Assembly: GCA_016711325.1 (NCBI GenBank)
Contig: JADJTH010000008.1
Span: 248,001-312,000 of the forward strand
Direction: 5' to 3'
DNA length: 64,000 nucleotides
Origin: Nigerium sp.
GTDB taxonomy: Bacteria; Actinomycetota; Actinomycetes; Propionibacteriales; Propionibacteriaceae
Shown: positions 16,885 through 25,090 of the stretch, piece after piece
Layout: each line of letters starts with the position of its first letter
Numbering within the stretch: position 1 is the stretch's first letter
Notes under the pieces: generated by a model
Databases searched by the model: none
What the model saw: the letters and a program-made list of their open reading frames with translations, nothing else
Told to the model about the DNA's origin: nothing
Made by a program: the position numbers and the translations under genes

Positions 16885-17625
16885 ATGCATTTCACTTCTG
16901 AACAGCGTCTCGATGACGGAACTGTCGAACGCCACTTCGTCCTTGGCGAGGTTCCGGGCGTCCTGTGGACGCCCGATTCCGCTCCCGAACCGGTCCCGTT
17001 GATCCTCATGGGACACCCGGGCGGGCTGCGCTCGATGTACCCGCGACTGGCAGGCCGCGCCCGTGGCTGCGTGGCGCAGGGCTTTGCGGCAGCCACGATC
17101 GAACTGCCCGGGGGCGGTGAACGCCCCGCGTTCGCTGTCGCTGAGCAGGCGAGAGCCGAGTTGCGCGAGGCGATCATGGCGGGCGACCGACCGAGCGAGG
17201 AAGTCATCGACCGGCTGGTACTTCCGCTGGTTGAGCAGGCCGTCCCGGAGTGGCGCGCCACGCTCGACGCCCTGCTCGATCTGCCCGAGATCGGTGGCCC
17301 CGTCGGGTTCTCTGGCGGGGTGATCGCGATCGGTGTGCGGCTTGCTGCGATCGAGCCGCGTATCGTCGCCGCCGGTCTCTTCGCGGGGAGCTATGTACCT
17401 CGCAGCATCATCGAGGAGGCCCGCCAGGTCACCATCCCGCTGCACGTTCTGTTGCAGTGGGACGACGAGGGCAATGATCGGCAGATGGCTCTGGACCTGT
17501 TCGATGCCTTCGGTTCCCCGGAGAAGACCCTCTGCGCCAACATGGGCGGTCACACTGGCGTCCCCTCGTTCGCCGGAGAGGACGCGGCCCAATTCTTCGC
17601 CCGCCATCTGAGCGAGCCCTCCTGA
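16885..17625 (+). CDS. Alpha/beta hydrolase (dienelactone-hydrolase-like)
   Basis: 246-residue predicted hydrolase. Oxyanion region ILMGHPGGL near residues 36-44, nucleophile elbow VGFSGGVIAIG near 141-151 (Ser in GFSGG), acid candidate in LLQWDDEGND near 194 and catalytic His in NMGGHTGVP near 222. No signal peptide. ATG with GAAAGG 7 bases upstream. The strong leader peptide and alternative hairpins before it suggest induction by ribosome stalling, which would fit an enzyme that destroys a translation inhibitor, but no substrate can be assigned. It lies at the left edge of the accessory region and may be cargo. Confidence 0.8.
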   Translation: MHFTSEQRLDDGTVERHFVLGEVPGVLWTPDSAPEPVPLILMGHPGGLRSMYPRLAGRARGCVAQGFAAATIELPGGGERPAFAVAEQARAELREAIMAGDRPSEEVIDRLVLPLVEQAVPEWRATLDALLDLPEIGGPVGFSGGVIAIGVRLAAIEPRIVAAGLFAGSYVPRSIIEEARQVTIPLHVLLQWDDEGNDRQMALDLFDAFGSPEKTLCANMGGHTGVPSFAGEDAAQFFARHLSEPS

Positions 17626-17752
17626 GGTGCCTGTGCGGTAGCACCCACCGCCGGTCAAGCTGGTGAGCCGACCAACAGTCGGTGCCGACGCACAATCGTC
17701 GTCCATTCGTGGAGGCCGTGACGCTCGGGGGCCTGGGAACCTTGCGCACCTT

Positions 17753-17784
17753 GGTGGCATGAACCTCCACGGCAAGATGCCACC
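17753..17784. repeat. 8-bp inverted repeat at recombinase-remnant boundary
   Basis: GGTGGCAT (17753-17760) and ATGCCACC (17777-17784) are exact inverted arms with a 16-base loop. Recognisable recombinase coding sequence begins just at the right arm. It may be a remnant attachment site or simply a hairpin. The rest of 17626-17785 holds nothing recognisable. Confidence 0.35.
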
Positions 17785-18501
17785 ACCAACCGCGACCGGC
17801 TCGAAAGCGAGCAGGACCGCCTCATGCAGGCGCACTACGCCGACGCGATCCCGCTCTCCGTGCTCAAGCGCGAACAGGACGGCATCGTCGCCGAACTCGA
17901 CCAAGTGACCCGCCGCATCGACGTCCACTTCGGCGACTACGCCGACGCCCGCGCCCACCTCAACGACGCGCTCGGCCTGCTCGCCAACTGCGCCGACATC
18001 TACACCCGCTGCGACGACATCAACCGGCGGCTGTGCAACCAGGCGTTCTTCACGACGGTCTTCCTCGACGAGGACAACGAGTTGCGCGTCGAGCACAACC
18101 GGCCCTTCGAGATGCTCCTCGATCCGCAGGTCAACGCGAACGCTCTGACCTGGGCCGCAGACGCCAACAAGGCCCGAACCTCGACCAACGTTTCCGTTGG
18201 CAAGGGTTCGAGCCTTGTGCGTGGGGTGGACGCAATGGAGCGCTGCGGGAACAGGCGACCTCGGGTTGAGAGGCTGGTTTCCGCGTGGAATCAAGGCGTT
18301 CGTGGGGATGCTGGCTCCGACGGAGAGGCTGACGACCCGCTGATCGGGGCGTCGGCGGAACCAAAGAAACGACCTCGAACACGGCTCACGGACGAGGAAG
18401 TGGACGCTATGCGAACAGCCCGCGCGCAGGGCGTCAGCGTGATCGTGCTGGCGCGTCGGTTCGGGGTTCACCGGGGCACGGTGTGGGCGAAGACACGCTG
18501 A
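17785..18501 (+). pseudogene. Large serine recombinase remnant (C-terminal part)
   Basis: The frame encodes RDRLESEQDRLMQAHYADAI and NRRLCNQAFF, which align with residues of the intact recombinase in this window (AKLESESDKLLAAHFADAI, DRRLANQAFY). Resolvase, recombinase and zinc domains are missing, so this is the coiled-coil tail only. After about 18,200 the frame continues into unrelated sequence ending in a Hin-like helix-turn-helix (LTDEEVDAMRTARAQGVSV, FGVHRGTVW) before the TGA at 18499. The first ATG in frame is at 17824. It is best read as the scar of an older integration next to the present element. Whether the HTH-ending ORF is expressed is unknown. Confidence 0.7.
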
Positions 18502-18524
18502 CGGCCCCGGCCATTGTCGCCGCG

Positions 18525-19508
18525 CTACGTCTCCGATCCTGCGGCACGCGCCGCTCGCGCGACAGCGATACCAGGCCCGTCCCTGCTCGCGTTCGGTGGG
18601 CCGTAATGGCGGTAGTGGATCGGGGTGACGCCCATGTAGCGGCGGAACGCTCGTGTCGCGCATCCGCTGTGATAGCACCAGCCGACGCGCTCGGTGATGA
18701 CGGTGATGAGCAGATCGGTCTCCCGGATCAGGCGCGCCATTTCCTGCACTCGTAGCATCGAGAGGTACGCCAGCGGCGTCACGCCGAAAGACTCCCTAAA
18801 GACGCGGGTGAGTTGGCTCTTTGAGAGGCAGGCGTGCGCGGCGAGATGATCCAGCCGCCAGGGTTGCGTGATGTCGCTTCGCATGAGCGCGGCGACCCGC
18901 GCCGCCTCACGGCGAACCGGACGGAACCTCTGCCAGCGCGGAGACGCGACGCGGGCGGCGCGCTGCCGCGATGTGAGCGGCGGAATCTCGACGGCTGCCT
19001 GGTGGACGTGAGGGGTGATCGCTTCGAGCAGGGTGAACAGGAGCCCGTGGACGTGGAAGTACCCTGCCGCGATCTGGCCCGTCGCTGTCATCGCGACGAG
19101 TTCATCAAGGATCGGCCCCAACCGTTCGATCTCTCGCTCTCCGAGGCGAAGCACCTGCACAGGGTCGGGGTAGAGCTTCGCGGCGAGGTCGCGGGCCGCG
19201 TCGCGGTCGGGGATCAGATCGAGGTGCTGCCAGAACAGGTGCTCGATGAGGTAGTCCGTGTCCACGGCGACGGTGGAAACCGTGGTGGTGCCTTCTGCTG
19301 CGTATCCGAGCGGCACGTTCGGGGCGACGAGCATCACGTCTCCGACGCTGACGGGCTTCTGCCCGCAAGCTCCGAGCAGTATCGCGGAACCGTCGCGCAC
19401 GATGAGGATTCGCGTGTAGTCGTATCGGCATGCTTCCACCGAGCGGCGGGTAGTCAGAGTCTGACCCGCCACCGGACAGAACCGTGTTGGAGGTTGATGC
19501 TCGCTCAC
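18525..19508 (-). CDS. AraC family transcriptional regulator
   Basis: 327 residues: an N-terminal cupin-type sensing domain (about 10-180; DYTRILIVRDGSAILLGA, SVGDVMLVAPNVPLGY) and a C-terminal double HTH (about 200-305; LDHLAAHACLSKSQLTRVFR, then GVTPLAYLSMLRVQEMARLI and the second HTH ending MGVTPIHYRHY). GTG start. Divergent from the PadR-GyrI pair with a 79-base gap that carries a perfect palindrome, so the two transcripts are probably co-regulated. Acts in the cytoplasm on DNA; ligand unknown. Part of the accessory region. Confidence 0.88.
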   Translation of the reverse strand: MSEHQPPTRFCPVAGQTLTTRRSVEACRYDYTRILIVRDGSAILLGACGQKPVSVGDVMLVAPNVPLGYAAEGTTTVSTVAVDTDYLIEHLFWQHLDLIPDRDAARDLAAKLYPDPVQVLRLGEREIERLGPILDELVAMTATGQIAAGYFHVHGLLFTLLEAITPHVHQAAVEIPPLTSRQRAARVASPRWQRFRPVRREAARVAALMRSDITQPWRLDHLAAHACLSKSQLTRVFRESFGVTPLAYLSMLRVQEMARLIRETDLLITVITERVGWCYHSGCATRAFRRYMGVTPIHYRHYGPPNASRDGPGIAVARAARAAGSET

Positions 19509-19564
19509 CTTTACGGCCGATCGTTCCCGCCGTCACCTTCGGAGTGGCGGCACGTCGATACGAA

Positions 19565-19582
19565 TATTCTAGCACTAGAATA
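19565..19582. promoter_or_regulatory. Perfect palindromic operator at the padR promoter
   Basis: TATTCTAG-CA-CTAGAATA, 8-base perfect arms. It contains the -10 box TAGAAT (19576-19581), which is 6 bases before the GTG of the PadR gene. A bound repressor would block polymerase directly. PadR autoregulation is the simplest reading; the AraC gene starts 57 bases away on the other strand. Confidence 0.68.
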
Positions 19583-19587
19583 GGAGT

Positions 19588-20112
19588 GTGGAACTGACAC
19601 CAGCAGAGCTGACAATCCTTGGCCTCGTCATCGAACGACCAGCTCACGGCTATGACCTGGAACAGGTGATCGAGCAACGCGGTATCCGCCAGTGGACAGA
19701 AGTGGGGTTCTCCTCGATCTACTACCTGCTCACCAAGCTGGAGAAGCGCGGACTCGTCCAGGGCGAGCATGCAACGCCAGGGTCGAAGTCACGGCGCGTC
19801 TTCCACGCTACGGACGAGGGCGGGCACGTCGCTCGGCAGGAAGTGATCGGCCATCTCACTGAGGCCTATCCGGTTCCGCATCCGTTTCTGGTGGGCATCG
19901 CCAACCTGCCGCTTCTCACCGAGCACGAGTATGCCGAGGCGTTGCGCGCCCGGCTCCCGCAGATCGAAGCCCGCATCGCGGCAGTCAACGAAGCCGAAAG
20001 ATCCCGGGCCCCGCTCCCGCTCGCTGCCCGCGAAGTGTTCTCGTACTCACTGAGCCTCTTGGAGGCAGAAAGGTCGTGGCTCGCTTCCCGAGTCCAGGTT
20101 TCCAATGACTGA
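19588..20112 (+). CDS. PadR family transcriptional regulator
   Basis: 174 residues. Winged helix typical of PadR (about 3-80: ELTILGLVIERPAHGYDLEQ, SSIYYLLTKLEKRGLV, then a beta-wing ending RRVFHATDEG) and a helical dimerisation domain (about 90-170). GTG start 6 bases after TAGAAT; the AGGAG at 19582-19586 is too close to act as a normal ribosome site, so the mRNA is probably leaderless. Its last 8 bases overlap the GyrI-like gene, so the sensor and the ligand-binding protein are made together. Confidence 0.9.
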   Translation: MELTPAELTILGLVIERPAHGYDLEQVIEQRGIRQWTEVGFSSIYYLLTKLEKRGLVQGEHATPGSKSRRVFHATDEGGHVARQEVIGHLTEAYPVPHPFLVGIANLPLLTEHEYAEALRARLPQIEARIAAVNEAERSRAPLPLAAREVFSYSLSLLEAERSWLASRVQVSND

Positions 20113-20734
20113 CAAGATCGACTTCAAGAAGACTCTCGACAGCTATCAGGCCCCGCGCGGAAAGTTCCGCATCGTTGATGTTCCCGACATGCAGTACCTG
20201 ATGGTCGATGGGCACGGCGACCCCAACACCTCTCCGGCCTACACGGACGCCCTCTCCACGCTGTATCCGGTTGCGTACAAGCTCAAGTTCATCAGCAAAC
20301 GAGAGCTTGAACGCGACTACGTCGTTCCACCGCTGGAGGGCCTGTGGTGGGCCAAGGACATGGACACCTTCACCGTCTCGCGCGACAAATCCCAATGGGA
20401 TTGGACGATGATGCTCATGGTTCCCGACTGGATCGACCGCGCTTCGTTCCTGAGTGCGGTTGAGCAAGCCGGAGCCAAGAACAGGCCTACCCGCCTGGAT
20501 GATGTTCGTCTCGAAACGCTATCGGAGGGACGCTGCGTGCAGACGCTCCACTTCGGCTCCTTTGATGACGAAGGCCCCGTGCTGGAACGCATGCACCGCG
20601 AGTTCATCCCGGAGAACGGCCTGCACGTTGACGGCAAGCACCACGAGGTCTACTTCAGCGACTTCCGCAAGGTGACCCCCGATAAGCTCCGCACCGTACT
20701 TCGCCAGCCCGTCCGCGCCATATCTGCAACCTAG
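20105..20734 (+). CDS. GyrI-like small-molecule-binding protein
   Basis: 209 residues of the SHS2-duplication GyrI/SOUL-like fold, the same domain used by drug-sensing regulators but here stand-alone. Landmarks are FRIVDVPDMQYLMVDGHGDP (about 21-40), LEGLWWAKDMDTF (about 78-90), DWTMMLMVPDWI and CVQTLHFGSFDDEG (about 146-159). Some stand-alone GyrI-like proteins have been reported to hydrolyse cyclopropanoid genotoxins; others bind ligands only. Overlaps PadR by 8 bases. As cargo of a mobile element it may give protection against a small toxic molecule; this is inference. Confidence 0.85.
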   Translation: MTDKIDFKKTLDSYQAPRGKFRIVDVPDMQYLMVDGHGDPNTSPAYTDALSTLYPVAYKLKFISKRELERDYVVPPLEGLWWAKDMDTFTVSRDKSQWDWTMMLMVPDWIDRASFLSAVEQAGAKNRPTRLDDVRLETLSEGRCVQTLHFGSFDDEGPVLERMHREFIPENGLHVDGKHHEVYFSDFRKVTPDKLRTVLRQPVRAISAT

Positions 20735-20775
20735 ACCTGTCACCTCGGAGCTTCCCGCGCATTCCAGCCCTGGCG

Positions 20776-23700
20776 TCACCGCCCCAGCGACGGCCCGCTG
20801 TCTCGGAGGCCGCCGTCTTGCGAGTGTGAGCGCGAGCGGAGTTGGCGGCGGTTTTCTTCGAGAGCGCGTTCAGCAGTCTCATGTGCGGCTTGCTCGGCGG
20901 CGCGGGTCTGTTCGACTCGCTCGACAGCCTCTGCGGGAGCGAGGGCGCGTAGTGCCTCGATTTCGGCTCGGGCCTGGTTCGCGGTGCGGGTGGCGTCCTC
21001 AGCGTTCCGATGGGGGCGGGCGTTAAGGTACGCGGCCCGGTTGTTCGCCACGGCGTCCGCACCGAAGATGCGGGCGTAGATGCGCAGACGCGGCAGATCG
21101 TCTGGTCGAAGCGCGGTACGCAGCGCCTTCGCTGCGGTCTCCTGCTGTGCGAAGGCATCGACTACACGCGGGTCGGTGTCGATTCTGGGTCGGGTGACGC
21201 GCTCGACCCACGCGGCGGTGTTCTCGTTCCAGCGGGGCGGCTCACCCCACGTTCTCGTCAGTCGCTGCTCCGCGTCTTGGGCGAGCGCCTGCGCGATGTG
21301 GTGCTCGGTGATGGCGCGCCGCTTGCCGAACCTGCCGACCGTGCGCAGGCGGTCGCGGGCGACCTGCTGCGCGGTGTCGGCGTCTTGCCACTCGATCAGC
21401 GCCGCCGATGCCTGCTCGGTGAGCGGGGTGGCGACCTCGGCGCGCACCCGCTCGAGTTCTTGGGCTGCGGTGTCTGCGGTCTGTGCTGCTTGGTCACGTT
21501 CGTCGCGCTGCCGCGCATGAAGCTCGGTGAGCGCAGCGGCGGCCTGCTGCCAGAGCGCTGCGCGCTGTTCTGCGTGCTCGGCCTGCTGGGTGAGCGCAGC
21601 TATCTCCGTGTTGACGATCTTCACGGGGCCGTCGTCGACCAGGCCCCGCACCGCGTCCGCTGCTTGCTGGGTGGCGTCGACCAGTCCTCGGTCGGCGCGG
21701 TCGCGCTCTACCGCGTCGATGAACTGCCGCCGGGCATCGGCGGTGTTCTCGGCGACGACATGCAGCACGTTCTCGTCGGTGCCACGGGTCATACCGACGT
21801 AGACGGCCGCGCCGCTCATGGAGTCGGTGAAGATCGTGTGCGACCCGGTTGCGGTGATGCCTTGCACCCCGTAAGCGGTGGAAGCGTAAGCCAGATGCGC
21901 GTGCTCGGCGATGTACCCGGCGGGCAGGCGCACGGTGTGCTCGCGTTTCCTGTCGCTGCCCGCTTCGACCGCCCACAGCGCTCCGTCGTCAGCGATGTGT
22001 TGCACGACCCACAGTTGACGGTTCGCCACCCCCAGGCTGGTGTCGTTCTTCCGGGTTTGGATCAGGTCGCCGCGCCCGATGGGGAGGCCGTCGCTGCCGG
22101 TCGCGGTCGCCTGATCGTCCACGGCCCCGGCTTGCACGCGCCGGTCGCGGATACGCTCGTTGAGGCGGGTGGCTTCGTCGTTGGTGGCGACCGTGACCGC
22201 CTCCCCGCCCTCTCTGTGCATGGCGATGTGTTCCTGCAGGCTCGCGCTGTCGGTGTGCAGGCGGATCAGGCCGAGAGCCGCGAGCTGGTCGAAGATCGCG
22301 CCCGGGTCGTCGCGGTCACGCAACCGCACGGTGAGTTCGGCGTAGGCGGGGTCGGTGAACCTGTGTACCTCGGCCATGTCGATGGTGCGACCCCTGATCG
22401 TTGCGGCCATGTCGAGCACCCCGCCGCGCCCGACGGCGGGGAGCTGCGCTCGGTCGCCGACAAGGGCGAGCGTTGCGCCTGCTTCGGCGGCGACGGTGAA
22501 TAGGGCGAGGGCGCTGTCCTGGTCGAGCATCCCCGCCTCATCCACCACGATCCGCTCACCCTCGCGCAGGCGGGCCGTCTCGGGCGGGCCGGTGTAGGTG
22601 CGGCCCGTCTCGGCGTCAGCGTCACCCGGCTTGAGGCGCGTCCATACGCCGTCGGTGTTCCACCTGTAGCCGTGGGCGTGCACGAGCGCGGCCACCGAGT
22701 CGGCCGGGATGCCGAGGGCGTGGTGTGCGACGTTGGCGGCCTTCTTCGTCGGCGCCACCACCCGTGTTGGTCGGCCCGCATGCTGCGCGACCTCGATTGC
22801 GACTCCGAGCATGGTCGTCTTGCCCGACCCTGCCGCGCCTTCCACGATCACGAGCGGATCGGTTGAGGCGACCGCTGCGGCGGCCTCCGCCTGGCCCGTG
22901 TCGAGGCCGGCGGCCTGCGCCAACTGGCGCACGTCCGGCACCGCCGGCTCATCGGCTGGCACCTGCTCTGCGATCAGGTCGCGTAGCTCCGTCTCGGCCT
23001 GCATGACCCGCACGCTCGTCAGATGCGCCACATGCTCAGGCCGGGGTGCGTCGGGCGGGAGGATCGTGAAGCAGTCCTCCAACGCCAACCGCGATGCCAC
23101 CATGATGAAGTCGCGTACCTCGCCGGGAGCGGCGCGCACGCCGTGCTCGGTCATGATCCGGGTTGCGTGCTCGGTCACCGTGTGCGCCGTCCACGCGGAC
23201 GCCCCCGCCGCGCAACGATCCAGCGTGCTGGAGGCAACCTCCTGCACGCTCAGGTCGTCCAGCGTCACCGATGCGCGCTGCGCCGCGCGTCGCAGGGTGG
23301 CGGGGTCGTATCCGGCCTCGCGCAGCTCCGTCACCCATCCGGCTTCCTCGGCCAGGGTGGTGGGCTTCTTCGCGGGGCGTTCATGCGCCCATGCCTCGGC
23401 ACGGAGGCGGGTGGCGACGACTGGCCCCATGCTCTCGCCGGGGTGCGCGGCATCCCAGGCGGCTTCGAGGCGTTCGAGGTTGCGGCGCACCTGCTCGCCC
23501 CGCTTCGACATGACCGTGTTGTACGGCTGCAACTCGATCACTTCGCCGGTTGCGGCATCGAGGGTCAGGCCGTGTCGGTCGAGCGCGGCGGCCAGCTCGG
23601 GGCTGGCGGCGATCACGGCTGTGCCGAGGGCGCGGATCGCGCCTTGCTGTTTGAACAGGGCGGCGGTGAACAGGCCGCGCCACTTCCCTGCCGCGAACAC

Positions 23701-24237
23701 ACGGGTGCCGATCTGCATGTGAATGTGCCGGTGCGGATCACCCGCCCGGCTCGTGCGGTGGGTGATGCCGACGACGTGCATCTGCTCGATGGGTACGACC
23801 TCCTGCGCACCCAGCGACCCCACGCGGGTCACGGAGTGCTGGGCGAGCCAGCGCCGAATCTCCGCCAGGGCGTCCTGCTGGGCGGCATCGAGAGCGTCGG
23901 AGACCTCCGGGTGCAAGGCGGCGGCGATCGACAGCGACTTGGGCGTGTTGATGACCATCTCCATGAACCGGGGCGAGCCCTGCCGATCCGACCCCGCCCG
24001 GCGCGGCTTACCCATCGACTCGCCCGTGAGCGGGTTCGTCCAGTCCACCCACCCCGCATACCCAACAGGGTCAAGGGCCAGTTCAGCGGTCACCGCGCCC
24101 GATCCGTCCAGCGCCGCGAACTGCGCCACGGTCGCTTCCGCGCCCAGGTAGTAGTCGTCAGCGCGGGAGCGGTCGGCCTCGACATAGCGCAGCGCATCGG
24201 CCCCGGTACCCCGGAACGGGATCACGCCGCCATGCAT
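20776..24237 (-). CDS. MobF family relaxase-helicase (TrwC/TraA type)
   Basis: 1,153-residue conjugative relaxase that would nick oriT, attach to the 5' end and unwind the strand. N-terminal TrwC relaxase domain (about 1-330) with tyrosines in DDYYLGAEAT near 30 and the three-His metal site HRHIHMQ near 165-171. A RecD-like helicase domain follows with Walker A EGAAGSGKTT near 475 and Walker B VVDEAGMLD near 560. The C-terminal third is rich in Ala/Gln/Glu and probably coiled coil. ATG at 24237 is preferred over the TTG at 24252 because GGAGG lies 8 bases upstream. All catalytic motifs look intact; no coupling protein is encoded nearby. Confidence 0.93.
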   Translation of the reverse strand: MHGGVIPFRGTGADALRYVEADRSRADDYYLGAEATVAQFAALDGSGAVTAELALDPVGYAGWVDWTNPLTGESMGKPRRAGSDRQGSPRFMEMVINTPKSLSIAAALHPEVSDALDAAQQDALAEIRRWLAQHSVTRVGSLGAQEVVPIEQMHVVGITHRTSRAGDPHRHIHMQIGTRVFAAGKWRGLFTAALFKQQGAIRALGTAVIAASPELAAALDRHGLTLDAATGEVIELQPYNTVMSKRGEQVRRNLERLEAAWDAAHPGESMGPVVATRLRAEAWAHERPAKKPTTLAEEAGWVTELREAGYDPATLRRAAQRASVTLDDLSVQEVASSTLDRCAAGASAWTAHTVTEHATRIMTEHGVRAAPGEVRDFIMVASRLALEDCFTILPPDAPRPEHVAHLTSVRVMQAETELRDLIAEQVPADEPAVPDVRQLAQAAGLDTGQAEAAAAVASTDPLVIVEGAAGSGKTTMLGVAIEVAQHAGRPTRVVAPTKKAANVAHHALGIPADSVAALVHAHGYRWNTDGVWTRLKPGDADAETGRTYTGPPETARLREGERIVVDEAGMLDQDSALALFTVAAEAGATLALVGDRAQLPAVGRGGVLDMAATIRGRTIDMAEVHRFTDPAYAELTVRLRDRDDPGAIFDQLAALGLIRLHTDSASLQEHIAMHREGGEAVTVATNDEATRLNERIRDRRVQAGAVDDQATATGSDGLPIGRGDLIQTRKNDTSLGVANRQLWVVQHIADDGALWAVEAGSDRKREHTVRLPAGYIAEHAHLAYASTAYGVQGITATGSHTIFTDSMSGAAVYVGMTRGTDENVLHVVAENTADARRQFIDAVERDRADRGLVDATQQAADAVRGLVDDGPVKIVNTEIAALTQQAEHAEQRAALWQQAAAALTELHARQRDERDQAAQTADTAAQELERVRAEVATPLTEQASAALIEWQDADTAQQVARDRLRTVGRFGKRRAITEHHIAQALAQDAEQRLTRTWGEPPRWNENTAAWVERVTRPRIDTDPRVVDAFAQQETAAKALRTALRPDDLPRLRIYARIFGADAVANNRAAYLNARPHRNAEDATRTANQARAEIEALRALAPAEAVERVEQTRAAEQAAHETAERALEENRRQLRSRSHSQDGGLRDSGPSLGR

Positions 24238-24252
24238 CTCAATCGCCTCCAA

Positions 24253-24375
24253 TCCTCCGCTTCGCTCAACTAGCGTATCAGCAACTACGGCACTTAGGAT
24301 ACGTTCATTCAGAAGAACAGGGGTCGAACGGGTATCGCCGGGAGGGGGCAGAGGGGCCGGAGAACTGCTGCGGCG
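24253..24375. other. Candidate oriT / relaxase promoter region
   Basis: The gap before the relaxase gene is AT-richer than its surroundings and has an exact inverted repeat CGTATC (24274-24279) and GATACG (24298-24303) with an 18-base loop. MobF nic sites usually lie next to the relaxase gene beside an inverted repeat. The nick position cannot be read from sequence, and the repeat could instead be an operator. Confidence 0.4.
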
Positions 24376-24378
24376 GAT

Positions 24379-25053
24379 TCAGTGAGCGCGGCGAGTCTCG
24401 TCGGCGTTGATGACTGCGCCGTTGGCTGGTAGAGAGCCGTTGAACGTCAGGCGGACGGCATTGGCGCGTGCGATGTCGAGGTTGTCGATTGCCTGGACGT
24501 GAACGTGAGGCTCGGTGCTGTTGCCCGAGTTGCCACAGCACCCAAGCAGGCTTCCGGCCTGTACCCGTTGGCCTCGCGCGACCTGGATGCTGCCCTGCTG
24601 CAAGTGACACAGCGCGACGATGATGCCGCCGCTGTCGATCAGGACATGGTTCCCGGCCAGTGCGACCCACCCCGCCGCTGCTCGGCGATGCTGGGTCAGT
24701 GCGTACCGGATCGAGGGCAAGCCGCGATAGGCCGGATGGTCGGGCTCGGCATCGTGAACGGCCATGACGATCCCTTCGACCGGGGCCAGGATCGGGCGAC
24801 CGAAGCCAGGGAATCTGTCGGCGGGTTCCGGTCGCAGGAGGGAACCCGGCGTGATCGGAGCTGTACGTCCGGAGTCGCTGACGGGCACGAAGTCGATGGC
24901 GTAGGCCGTAGCGAAGGCGTGCGTGCCGTGGCTGGGAACCCGGTTCGCGGGGCTGTTTTGGACGAGCCAGTCTCCGGTGAACGGATAGGCCAGGTCGATC
25001 AAGGCGGGAACGCTGTTGAGACCGTGACTCTCGGCGTCAGGCATCCGATTCAT
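24379..25053 (-). CDS. M23 (LytM-like) family metallopeptidase, no signal peptide
   Basis: 224 residues with the LytM zinc-site pattern: SHGTHAFATAYAIDFV near 42-57 (first His and Asp) and EPHVHVQ near 187-193 (HxH), separated by a beta-rich core (PILAPVEGIVMAVHD, GNHVLIDSGG). Members normally cut peptidoglycan cross-bridges outside the membrane, yet no signal peptide or membrane segment is present from the ATG at 25053. It might be released by lysis, exported by another route, or act on another substrate. It lies between the relaxase and a hypothetical gene with short gaps. Conjugative elements often carry wall hydrolases, which fits a transfer role. Confidence 0.78.
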   Translation of the reverse strand: MNRMPDAESHGLNSVPALIDLAYPFTGDWLVQNSPANRVPSHGTHAFATAYAIDFVPVSDSGRTAPITPGSLLRPEPADRFPGFGRPILAPVEGIVMAVHDAEPDHPAYRGLPSIRYALTQHRRAAAGWVALAGNHVLIDSGGIIVALCHLQQGSIQVARGQRVQAGSLLGCCGNSGNSTEPHVHVQAIDNLDIARANAVRLTFNGSLPANGAVINADETRRAH

Positions 25054-25090
25054 GGTTGACTCCCACGCCGCAGGCGGCCTCCGCTCTTGG

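Noticed and set aside
18201..18217. CAAGGGTTCGAGCCTTG, resembling a tRNA T arm
   Set aside because: The stem aligns one base out of register with the TTCRANY loop and no acceptor, anticodon or D arm is present; not called a tRNA or attL.
16675..18500. Direct repeat of the tRNA-Ala 3' end as left attachment site
   Set aside because: No copy of the GGTTCGAATCCCC or TAGCTCCA segment was found by eye; a serine-recombinase core may be only a few bases.
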